A DNA stretch of 64,000 nt, taken from the NCBI RefSeq assembly GCF_042956465.1, contig NZ_JBIBGL010000006.1:62001-126000 (forward strand), given 5' to 3'. Within the stretch, counting starts at the first letter, position 1, and each line of letters starts with the position of its first letter. The DNA is from Embleya sp042956465. GTDB lineage: Bacteria; Actinomycetota; Actinomycetes; Streptomycetales; Streptomycetaceae. The notes under the pieces are model-generated. The model was given only the letters and a program-made list of their open reading frames with translations. It was not told where the DNA came from and did no database searches. The translations under genes and the position numbers were made by a program. This document shows, one piece after another, positions 42,965-50,475 of this stretch.

Positions 42965-43909
42965 ATGACCGCGATCCCCGACCGGGTGGTGGAGGAAGCC
43001 GGCGTGCGGTTGGCCGCGGCCGATCTGCGCGACCTCACCGCGAACGAGGCCGGGCAGTCGGCCCGGCACACCCGCGCCGCGCATCGCACGTGGGGCGTGG
43101 CGGTGGGCCTTGCGGTGTGGACGCTCGGCGGCGGGCGCCTCCTGGTCGAACCGGGGGTGGCCCTCACCCGCGACGGCGACCTGATCGTGCTCGGCGGCGA
43201 CGACGTGCTCGCGGTGCCGGACGCCGCCACCGGCTCGCTGTCGGTGGTGCTGCGCCGCGAGTGCGGCGGGCCGCGTGGCCGACCGCGTCTGCTGGCGGCC
43301 GGCGAGCTCGCCGGGCCGGGTGATGTGCCGCTCGCGGTCTACCGGACCGACGTGCGCGGGCTGGACGTCGGCGACGGGGCCCGGCGCAGCGCGCGCCGGC
43401 CCGGCCCGACCGTGCTGCTCGCGGGTCGGCTGGCCCGGGGTGCCGTCGCCGCGGAGGGTTCGCGTGTGCGGTGGTCGGCGCGGGTCGACTTCGTGCGTGC
43501 GTTCGCTGACGTGCCGCAGGTCTTCGTGGGCGCCGAGGGGCCGCCGCCGGCCGGGACCGCCGGCACCACCGTGCAGGTCGCGGAGGTCGACCCGGCCGGG
43601 TTCCGGATCACCGTGCGGCACCCGCTGCCCGAGTCCGGCGACGTCGACGAGCAGCCGAGGGTGTCGGCCGTGCCGATGGCGCTCGCCTGGACGGCAGTGC
43701 TGGGCGCGCGACCGGTGCCGGCGCTGTCCGGGCCGGCCGACCCACCGTGCCCGGTGCCGTGCACACGACCGGTGATCCACGTGCCGCGCGACCTGCAGGC
43801 CGCGGCCTCATCCGAAGGCCGAGACGCGCCCACACCCGGCCCCGTTGCCACGGCCGCCGATTCGCCCGGTGTCGGGCCGGGTCGGCGAGAGAGAGGAGAG
43901 CCCGGATGA
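42965..43909 (+). CDS. injection-system accessory protein, HGWG-family paralogue 1
   Basis: A 314-residue protein sharing a domain with three later genes: an N-terminal helix rich in Asp/Leu (AAADLRDLTANEAGQSARH), a WGVAVGLAVW motif where the paralogues have HGWGV..GL.V, then LLVEPGVALTRDGDLIVLGG and a beta-rich body with a PPCPVPC cysteine pair. The last 60 residues are disordered. ATG at 42965 has GGAGG upstream. Function is unknown; position after the baseplate genes suggests an external baseplate or decoration role. Confidence 0.7.
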   Translation: MTAIPDRVVEEAGVRLAAADLRDLTANEAGQSARHTRAAHRTWGVAVGLAVWTLGGGRLLVEPGVALTRDGDLIVLGGDDVLAVPDAATGSLSVVLRRECGGPRGRPRLLAAGELAGPGDVPLAVYRTDVRGLDVGDGARRSARRPGPTVLLAGRLARGAVAAEGSRVRWSARVDFVRAFADVPQVFVGAEGPPPAGTAGTTVQVAEVDPAGFRITVRHPLPESGDVDEQPRVSAVPMALAWTAVLGARPVPALSGPADPPCPVPCTRPVIHVPRDLQAAASSEGRDAPTPGPVATAADSPGVGPGRRERGEPG

Positions 43910-44052
43910 GCGGCCCGACTGCGAGCGGGGCGGTGGCCGAAGGCCGTGCCGGGCTCGACGCCGTTGGTGTGGCCGGTGGCGCGGTCGGTGTTCGGCCGGG
44001 TCGGCGAGTGAGGGGGGAGTCCGGATGAGCGGCCCGACCACGAGTGGGGCGG
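43867..44052 (+). repeat. 119-bp tandem duplication of a gene junction
   Basis: The segment 43867-43933 (end of the upstream gene, ribosome binding site, ATG and first codons) recurs with about ten differences at 43986-44052. The two ATG codons are 119 bases apart, and both starts read MSGPT then Ser-Gly-Ala. The result is an extra start and stop set between two accessory genes. Confidence 0.85.
43906..44028 (+). CDS. 40-residue minicistron from the junction duplication
   Basis: The upstream copy of the duplicated junction opens a short frame of 40 codons beginning MSGPTASGAVAEGRAGLDA and ending RRVRGESG. Its ATG overlaps the stop of the preceding gene and its TGA overlaps the ATG of the next gene, with GAGAGGAGAG upstream of its start. 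It could be translated as a coupling peptide; a protein function is doubtful. Confidence 0.45.
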   Translation: MSGPTASGAVAEGRAGLDAVGVAGGAVGVRPGRRVRGESG

Positions 44053-44993
44053 CGTTGCCGCCGACGTATCGACCGAGCTTCTTCGGCGGTCAGGTGCTTT
44101 CCGCCGCCGACCTGAACGACACGGTCACGGTGGAGCGTTCGCGGCGCTGGCTGCACAACCGGGTCCTGCACGGGTGGGGCGTGGCGCTCGGCCTGGAGGT
44201 CACCGGTGCCCGCGGCGCCAAGCGCGTCGGGATCGGTGCGGGCTACGCGCTGGACGCGTTCGGGCGCGACCTGATCCTGCCGGACGGCGCCGAGTTGGAC
44301 GTGCCGGCGGTGGCCGCCGGGCCGGACGGCGGCGACGTGCCGTTCTGCCTGACGCTGCGCTGGACCGAGGACGACGAGGCGGACGTGCGCACCCGGGCCG
44401 GGGCCTGCGGCGTGGTCGGGGCGGTGCGGTTCGCCGACGGGCCGACGGTCGGCTGGCGTACCCCGGCCGAACTGCGCGAAGGGCTGGACGTGTTGCTTGC
44501 GACGGTGGCCGTGCGCGGCTGCGCGCTGACCGCGCCGCCGGACTCGGCCGGGCGCCGGATCCTGGCGGTGCTCCCGACGCCGTACGTGGCCGGCGGCGCG
44601 ACGAGTGCGTTCGGCACCGTGTGGTCGGCCGTCCAGGACCCGGCCTCGGGCGTGGTGATCGGGCTGCGCACCGTGGTGGACACCGGCGCGGCGGGCTTCG
44701 AGGACACGCCCGCCTACACGGTCCGGCTCGACGGCGACCGGGAGTTGAGCGGGTCCGCCGCACCCGGGGGCCAGGCGTGTGTGCTCGACGGGACGCCGTA
44801 CGTGGACGGCGCGGAACCGGGACGGCTGACCGTGGTGGTGCCGCTGCCCGCCGGGCGGATCGGCGGTGCCGCCGGCGGCACCACGACGTTGCCGCTGAAT
44901 CCGGCGCAGGTGCTCGCGGATCCGGAGACGCCGAACCTGGTGCGCACCGAACTGGGCTGGCACATCGCGTGGATGGGGGTGGAGGGGTCGTGA
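44025..44993 (+). CDS. injection-system accessory protein, HGWG-family paralogue 2
   Basis: A 322-residue protein. The shared domain begins at about residue 14: FFGGQVLSAADLNDTV, then WLHNRVLHGWGVALGLEV and IGAGYALDAFGRDLILPDG. The remainder is beta-rich with no recognised family. ATG at 44025 has GGGGGGAG upstream and overlaps the minicistron stop. The N-terminal motif is closest to the last gene of the block (49005). Unknown function; likely structural. Confidence 0.72.
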   Translation: MSGPTTSGAALPPTYRPSFFGGQVLSAADLNDTVTVERSRRWLHNRVLHGWGVALGLEVTGARGAKRVGIGAGYALDAFGRDLILPDGAELDVPAVAAGPDGGDVPFCLTLRWTEDDEADVRTRAGACGVVGAVRFADGPTVGWRTPAELREGLDVLLATVAVRGCALTAPPDSAGRRILAVLPTPYVAGGATSAFGTVWSAVQDPASGVVIGLRTVVDTGAAGFEDTPAYTVRLDGDRELSGSAAPGGQACVLDGTPYVDGAEPGRLTVVVPLPAGRIGGAAGGTTTLPLNPAQVLADPETPNLVRTELGWHIAWMGVEGS

Positions 44994-46921
44994 GCGGCGC
45001 GACCGGCTACCGCTGGGTCAATGCGCTGGGGCGCTGGCCAGGAGCCCGCTTCGAGGGGGTGCGCGCGGACGGCGAGCGGGTGGTGCTGGGTCCGGGCACG
45101 GCGGCCCTCGAACCGCTCGCCGTCGCCGACCTCGATCCCGCCGGCGGGCCGCTGGGACTGGTCGTCTCGGGCGACGGCACGGTCCTGGTCGCCGATCCGG
45201 GGCACGGCCGGGTGCTGCGGGTGGACGGCTGCGATCACACGGTGTGCGTACTGGGTTGCCTGGACGTGGCGACCGGCGACCCCGCGGCGCTGCGCAGGCC
45301 GCGTGGGCTGTGGCTGCTCGACGGCGGCCGGCTGCTGGTGGTGGGGGACGAGCCCGGGGACGGGCGGCCGGTCCGGGCGGGGCGAGCGCGGGGCATGGTC
45401 GTGCGTGCCGACACCGGCGAGTACCTCGCCCCGTGGACCGATCCGCCGCCCGCCGAGGACCCGGCGCTGCGCGCGGCCCGCGAGCGGATCGGCGGGTCGG
45501 CGGCAATCCGGGGGCCCGAAGGGGTGCTCGTGGTCGGCGGCGCCGGGCAGCGGCCGGGACCGGGGCTCGTCCTGGTTCCGGACGACGGCTCACCGGCCCG
45601 GGTCCTGGCCGTCGGCGACCTCGCCGGGATCGCCGTCGACCGATGCGGGCGCGTGTTCGTGGCGGGCCCGGGCGGGATCGCCCGCCTGGGTGCCCGGCGC
45701 ACCGGTACCCGCGGCATCGTCGTGCTGCCCGCGCCGATCGAGCCGCCCGGCATCGAACACTGGGATCGGGTCCGGGTGTTGCTCGCGGAGCCCGCGCCGC
45801 CCGGCACGCACGTACGGCTGTGGACGATGCGCGCACCGACCGGCGGCCCGCCCGAGCCACCCGAGCCGCCCGATGCGGCGAGCGCCGACGCGGACGACGC
45901 GCCCGTGCCGACCGCCCCGGGCCGCTGGCGGGCCGGCCCGCTCGACGGCCTCGACGTGCGCGTGCTGAGCGCTCCGGCCGCGCCCGGGGCCCGGTTGTGG
46001 ATCGCGGTCGAACTGCTCGGCGACGGGAGCGGTACACCACGCGTGGACGACGTGCGCGTCGAACACGTGGGTCGGGGTCTGCTGGACGCGCTGCCCGCCG
46101 CGTACACCGGCGACGACGACGGTTCGGGCACGCTGGGCCGGCTGCTGGGCCTGCTGGCCGGCGCACACGAGGCGTCGGTGCGCGCGTTGGAGGAACTGCC
46201 CGCCTCGCTCGACCCGGGCTCGGCCCCGGACCGCCCGGACGACCCGTGGCTGGAGCGGCTCGCCGGCTGGGTGGACGCCGCGCCGTCCCGCTCCGCCGAT
46301 CCGGCCACGCGCCGTGCGGACGTCGCCGGGGCGTACGCCGCGCACGGCCGCCGCGGCACACCCGCCGGGCTGATCGCGGCGGTCGCCCGGGAGACCGGCG
46401 TCCGCGTGCGGCTGTCCGAACCGTTGCTCGAGGCCGGGATCTGGCGGTTGGGCAGCGGCGGACTCGGCCGGGACACCGCGGTGCACGTCGCGGATCCGGG
46501 CCCGCCGGTCCTGGACGCCACCGCCGTGCTCGACGGCGCCCACCTGGTTTCGGCGCAGGAGCGCGGACTGCCGCTGTACGCAGCGTTCGCCCACCGGGTG
46601 TGCGTGCACGTCCCGCCGGAGCACGCCGACGCGCTGCCCGAGATCGCCCATGTGGTCGAACGGGAGCGCCCGGCCCACGTGTTCGCCCGGGTGCGGGTCG
46701 AACGGCCCGGCGCCATCCCGGGGTTGGTCGGCATCGACACCCGGGTCGCCGGCTCGCCGCCGGCCCGGGCCGCGGGCGCCGGCACCGCGCTCGGCACCGG
46801 GATCCGGTTGCCCGGACCGGCCGCGGCGCACGTCGGCGGTCCGCTCGGGGCACGCCTCGACACGACGCTTCCCACACCAGGCGGTCGCGGGTCGACCACC
46901 GGACCATCTCCGAGGGGTTGA
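44990..46921 (+). CDS. tail protein I-like baseplate protein with long N-terminal beta domain
   Basis: A 643-residue protein. The first 250 residues contain propeller-like strand repeats (GLVVSGDGTVLVADPGHGRV, GLWLLDGGRLLVVGD, GIAVDRCGRVFVAGPGG), as in NHL-type domains. The C-terminal half resembles P2 gpI/Pvc13-region tail proteins: LLDALPAAYTGDDDGSGTLG, ALEELPASLDPG, WLERLAGWVD and AHGRRGTPAGLIAAVARETG. A Pro/Glu/Asp-rich linker (about 285-310) joins the two. GTG overlaps the upstream stop. It probably links baseplate to the exterior and could take the place of tail fibres. Confidence 0.78.
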   Translation: MSGATGYRWVNALGRWPGARFEGVRADGERVVLGPGTAALEPLAVADLDPAGGPLGLVVSGDGTVLVADPGHGRVLRVDGCDHTVCVLGCLDVATGDPAALRRPRGLWLLDGGRLLVVGDEPGDGRPVRAGRARGMVVRADTGEYLAPWTDPPPAEDPALRAARERIGGSAAIRGPEGVLVVGGAGQRPGPGLVLVPDDGSPARVLAVGDLAGIAVDRCGRVFVAGPGGIARLGARRTGTRGIVVLPAPIEPPGIEHWDRVRVLLAEPAPPGTHVRLWTMRAPTGGPPEPPEPPDAASADADDAPVPTAPGRWRAGPLDGLDVRVLSAPAAPGARLWIAVELLGDGSGTPRVDDVRVEHVGRGLLDALPAAYTGDDDGSGTLGRLLGLLAGAHEASVRALEELPASLDPGSAPDRPDDPWLERLAGWVDAAPSRSADPATRRADVAGAYAAHGRRGTPAGLIAAVARETGVRVRLSEPLLEAGIWRLGSGGLGRDTAVHVADPGPPVLDATAVLDGAHLVSAQERGLPLYAAFAHRVCVHVPPEHADALPEIAHVVERERPAHVFARVRVERPGAIPGLVGIDTRVAGSPPARAAGAGTALGTGIRLPGPAAAHVGGPLGARLDTTLPTPGGRGSTTGPSPRG

Positions 46922-46927
46922 GCACAA

Positions 46928-48886
46928 GTGAGTCAGCACCGTCAGGACCACGCGGCGGACACGGGATGCGGCTGCGACGGGGGCGCGGACGCGGCGCCCG
47001 CGCCGCCGGTACGCAACCGCTTCCACCCGGGCAAGCTGATGGACGTCCGGCACTGGAAGCTCGAACAGGACTACCACCGACGGATCGCCGCCACGTCGGC
47101 CCGGCTGGGCCTGGGCCCCGGCGTGTTGTGCGGGCTGGACGCGGAGTTGCACGACGACGGCGCGTTGACCGTCTTCCCCGGCGTCGCGGTGGATGGGCAC
47201 GGCCGGCTGGTCGTGGTGGACCGCCCGGTGCGCATCGACGAGCCGTACCAACCCACCGACTGCGCCGGCGCACCGCACGGCGAACCGGTCCGGGACGGCA
47301 TCGTCGCGGTGCGGCTGTGCCGGCACGAATGCGGGACCGAGTTCGTCCGGATGCCGGTGGTGGACTGCGAGGTGCGCGAGGAGTGCGTGCCCTCGCTCAC
47401 CCTGGAGCGCTTCCGGATCCGGATCACCGCGGGGGAGCCGGATCCGGTCGGGCTGACCGAGGAGCAGTGCGCGGCGATCTTCCCCGCCCGGCACGGCGCG
47501 GACTTCGATCGACGCGAGTCGGTCGCCGACACGGTCGAGCACGAATGCGGGTGCGAGGACGACTGTCTGGTCCTGGCGACCGTGACCTACGAGCCGGAAC
47601 GCGCGCCGGACCTGGACGCGGTGACCGCGCGGCCGGTCGTGTACTCCAACCGGGTGTTGTTCGACCTGCTGATGTGCCTGGCCGAGCGGGTGGACCGGTG
47701 CTGCGCCGGGCCCACCCTCCCGCCCCGGATCACCGCACTGTGGCCGCAGGTCGGCGCCGCCGCGACGGCTGCCACGTGGCGGGCGTTCGTGGCCGACAAG
47801 CGCCTGGAGATCGCCTTCGACCGGCCGCTCGCCGACGCGGCGTTCGACGCGCCGAATCCGTGGCTGGGCCTGTGGCAGCTCGACCACACCGGCGTGCGGC
47901 GGCTGCGGTTGACCCGTACCGGCGGCGCCCTCACCCGGGTCACCGTGCCGTCCGGTGGCGAGGGGGTGGCGTACGCGGTCGAGGTGGAGGGGAACGGCCT
48001 GCTCACCTCGACCGTGTTCGTGGTCGGCGCCCGGGTGCCCGTCGCCGGGCCGCCGAAGGCGCAGGACCCGGACGGTCTGGCCCTGGACCCGGACCTGGTG
48101 GGCACCGCGCTCACCGCGGCCGACCGCGACGCGCTGTGGGCGCTGGTCCCCGGCAACGCCAAGGACACCGGCCTGGCCGCCCTGGTGGACCGGGCCCCGC
48201 TCCCGGCGGTGCCGCCGTTCCCGTCCGGAAACGGCACGCAGGGCGGCGAGTTGCACGTGTTCACGCCGCCGCCCCCGCCGACCGCGAAGGCCGCGGTCGC
48301 GCCGCGACTGGTGCGGGTGTGGCCGCATGGCGGATCGCGTCTGGGCGCCGACGGGCCGCTGCGCCGGGACCGGGCCCGTTTCGTGCGCACCCCGCACGTC
48401 GAACTCACCGTGGACCGGGCGCTCGCCGACGCCGCGACGGCCGAACCGGACGGCTGGGTCCGGTTGTTCCAGGCGGTGCGCGAGGGGGACCGGCTCGCCG
48501 GGTTCCGCCGGCTGGCTCTGGGGCCCGGTACGGCGAAGCGGTCCGAGGAGCATCCGGAGTCGGTGACGTACGTGTTCGAGGCAGCGGGGGCACGGCTCCC
48601 GGTCGCGGGCGAACCGGCTGCCGCGTTCCTGCTCCAGGTGCGCTCGTCGGCCGCGATCGCGGTGCCCGCGGTGGGCGCCGACGAGCCGGCCCTGCCGCTG
48701 GACGCGGACTTCCCGGGGACGGGGTTGGACAACCAGACGCTGTTCTCGATCTGGTCGGGGCAGCAGAGCCTGCTGCCGGCGCCGCCGATCACCGCGCTCG
48801 GTGCCCGGTCGAGCGTCGATGTCGAACTGTTCGACGGCGACCCCGGCGGGTTCGTGCACCTCGCGTTCGAGGTGGCGCCCGAGTGA
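46928..48886 (+). CDS. injection-system accessory protein, HGWG-family paralogue 3 (large, Cys-rich start)
   Basis: A 652-residue protein. After a GCGCDGG start the shared domain is recognisable but diverged: FHPGKLMDVRHWKLEQDYH, LGLGPGVLCGLDAEL, LTVFPGVAVDGHGRLVVVD. A cysteine-rich middle (CRHECGTEF, VVDCEVREECV, EHECGCEDDC) could bind metal. The second half has two repeats of a beta module that starts PRITALWPQVGA and PRLVRVWPHGGS, each followed by LEIAFDRPLADA or VELTVDRALADA, about 190 residues apart. GTG at 46928 is six bases after the previous stop. Function unknown. Confidence 0.7.
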   Translation: MSQHRQDHAADTGCGCDGGADAAPAPPVRNRFHPGKLMDVRHWKLEQDYHRRIAATSARLGLGPGVLCGLDAELHDDGALTVFPGVAVDGHGRLVVVDRPVRIDEPYQPTDCAGAPHGEPVRDGIVAVRLCRHECGTEFVRMPVVDCEVREECVPSLTLERFRIRITAGEPDPVGLTEEQCAAIFPARHGADFDRRESVADTVEHECGCEDDCLVLATVTYEPERAPDLDAVTARPVVYSNRVLFDLLMCLAERVDRCCAGPTLPPRITALWPQVGAAATAATWRAFVADKRLEIAFDRPLADAAFDAPNPWLGLWQLDHTGVRRLRLTRTGGALTRVTVPSGGEGVAYAVEVEGNGLLTSTVFVVGARVPVAGPPKAQDPDGLALDPDLVGTALTAADRDALWALVPGNAKDTGLAALVDRAPLPAVPPFPSGNGTQGGELHVFTPPPPPTAKAAVAPRLVRVWPHGGSRLGADGPLRRDRARFVRTPHVELTVDRALADAATAEPDGWVRLFQAVREGDRLAGFRRLALGPGTAKRSEEHPESVTYVFEAAGARLPVAGEPAAAFLLQVRSSAAIAVPAVGADEPALPLDADFPGTGLDNQTLFSIWSGQQSLLPAPPITALGARSSVDVELFDGDPGGFVHLAFEVAPE

Positions 48887-49004
48887 GCGCCGACCCGGGC
48901 GCGCGGCGCCGGCGTGCGCGATCGCCCGGAGGGTGTCGGCCGGGGGAATGGGGCGCGGGGCGCCATCGAGACGACGCATATCGAGGAGCTGAGGGACGTT
49001 GAGC

Positions 49005-50159
49005 GTGCACGAGCAAACGATCCGGCCCATCGCGGTCGCCGGGCAGGGCGGCTGCGGCTGCGGAGGGGGAGGCGGCGGGGGCACCTCGTCCTGCGGATGC
49101 GGTGACTGCCTGGCCGGGAACGCGGCCGGGCGGCTGCGCCCGCGCTGGTTCGGCGGCCAACTCGTCGGCCCGGAGGATCTCGCCCAGACCGGTGTCTGGC
49201 TGCTGGAGCGCATGCGCCGGCACAACCGGTTGCTGCACGGGTGGGGTGTGGTGTGCGGGGTGGGGGTGCGTACCGTGCGCTACGGCGACGGGGGTCGGTT
49301 GCCCTGGCTGCTGGACGTCTCGCCCGGCTACGTGCTGGGCCCGTACGGGGACGAGATCGTGGTCGACCACCGGATCAGGGTGGACGTGCGCGACGCGCTG
49401 CCGGGCGGCACCGACGGCTGCCCGCCGCCGACCGACCCGTGGTGCGCGCCGGTGCGCGGGCGCCGCGAACCCGGGCGTACGTATTACCTCGCGGTGCGCT
49501 ACGACGAGTGCCTCACCGCGCCCGTGGCGGCGGCCGGCTGCGGCTGCGAGGACACCGCGTGCGAGTACAGCCGGGTCCGCGAGGGCTTCACGCTCGGTGT
49601 GCTGGACACCCTGCCCGACGTGTACGTGGAGGGGGAGGACGACCCCCGTCAGGAGACCACCGGTTGTTCGTCCCGGATCTCGGAGACCGGCACCCGCCCG
49701 TGCCCGCCGTGCCCCACCCAACCCTGGGTCGTGCTGGCCGACTTCACCGCCGCCGCCGACGGCACGTTGAGCGTCGACCAACTGCGCAACCGCCGCTTCA
49801 CCGCCTCGTTCGGCGGATTCGGGTTCTACTGCGGGCAGCCCACCGACTCGCGGGGAGCCGCCGGCTGGACCGACGTCACCCGGCAGGCCATCGCGCACGC
49901 CTTCGCCTCGACCCACACCCGGGAGATCCTGGCCGCCGGCGGGCCGGAGGAGGTCCGGGCCATGCCCGCGCGGCACCTCCTCGGCGTCTCCCGCACCGCG
50001 CGACTGGCCGACCTGCTCGGCGATCGTACGGTGGCCGACCTCGCCCGGAGCGATCCCGACGACCTGGCCGAGGCCGCCCGCGCCGCCGAGGTCGCGCCCG
50101 ACCCGGTCCGCGAGGTCGTCGACCGGGCCGACCTGGTGCTGCGACTGACCGCCGGCTGA
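49005..50159 (+). CDS. injection-system accessory protein, HGWG-family paralogue 4 (Cys-rich)
   Basis: A 384-residue protein. It starts with Gly/Cys runs (GGCGCGG, SCGCGDCL), then the shared domain WFGGQLVGPEDLAQTGVWLL, RHNRLLHGWGVVCGVGVRTV and SPGYVLGPYGDEIVVD, then more cysteines (GCGCEDTACEY, CPPCPTQPW). The C-terminal 60 residues are helical (RTARLADLLGDRTVADLAR), like a small helix-hairpin domain. GTG at 49005 is preferred over TTG 48999 because GAGGGA is eight bases upstream. Last gene of the injection block; function unknown. Confidence 0.72.
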   Translation: MHEQTIRPIAVAGQGGCGCGGGGGGGTSSCGCGDCLAGNAAGRLRPRWFGGQLVGPEDLAQTGVWLLERMRRHNRLLHGWGVVCGVGVRTVRYGDGGRLPWLLDVSPGYVLGPYGDEIVVDHRIRVDVRDALPGGTDGCPPPTDPWCAPVRGRREPGRTYYLAVRYDECLTAPVAAAGCGCEDTACEYSRVREGFTLGVLDTLPDVYVEGEDDPRQETTGCSSRISETGTRPCPPCPTQPWVVLADFTAAADGTLSVDQLRNRRFTASFGGFGFYCGQPTDSRGAAGWTDVTRQAIAHAFASTHTREILAAGGPEEVRAMPARHLLGVSRTARLADLLGDRTVADLARSDPDDLAEAARAAEVAPDPVREVVDRADLVLRLTAG

Positions 50160-50475
50160 CCGACGTCGGCACGGTCCCCGGCCGGGCCGGGAATCCCGCC
50201 GCGCGGCGCCCGCCGCCCGTCGCGGATCGTCCCGGACGGCCGCCGGGACGGGACGGCTCGGCGTCGATCCGACACGGCGTTACCCTGAAAGACAGCCGGT
50301 GTCGACGTCGTGACGATCGCGACGGGTCGGCCGCGGACGGGCGCGTCCCGAGCCCGGCCCGGATGCCGGCGGACCTTCTCGGCGGACCGGACGGGCAGCC
50401 GCGCCGGTCGCGCCCGGCGGCACGCGTCGGTACGGGCCGTTCGTCGCGGGCCCACCGCGCGGGAAGGGATGCCCC
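50160..50475 (+). other. intergenic region between injection block and ppdK
   Basis: A 316-base stretch with no supported gene. It is uniformly GC-rich. The only AT-richer piece (GCGTTACCCTGAAAGAC, near 50277-50293) could hold a -10 box for the ppdK gene, but no -35 partner is clear. Confidence 0.4.

Noticed and set aside
45590..49225. 1211-codon minus-strand open frame across accessory injection genes
   Set aside because: Shadow frame with Arg/Gly/Gln-rich composition, spanning several real gene boundaries on the other strand.
21824..50159. Intact temperate prophage
   Set aside because: Tail and baseplate genes are present, but there are no capsid, portal, terminase, integrase or lysis genes, and an eCIS-type ATPase, DUF4255 and DUF4157 proteins are present.
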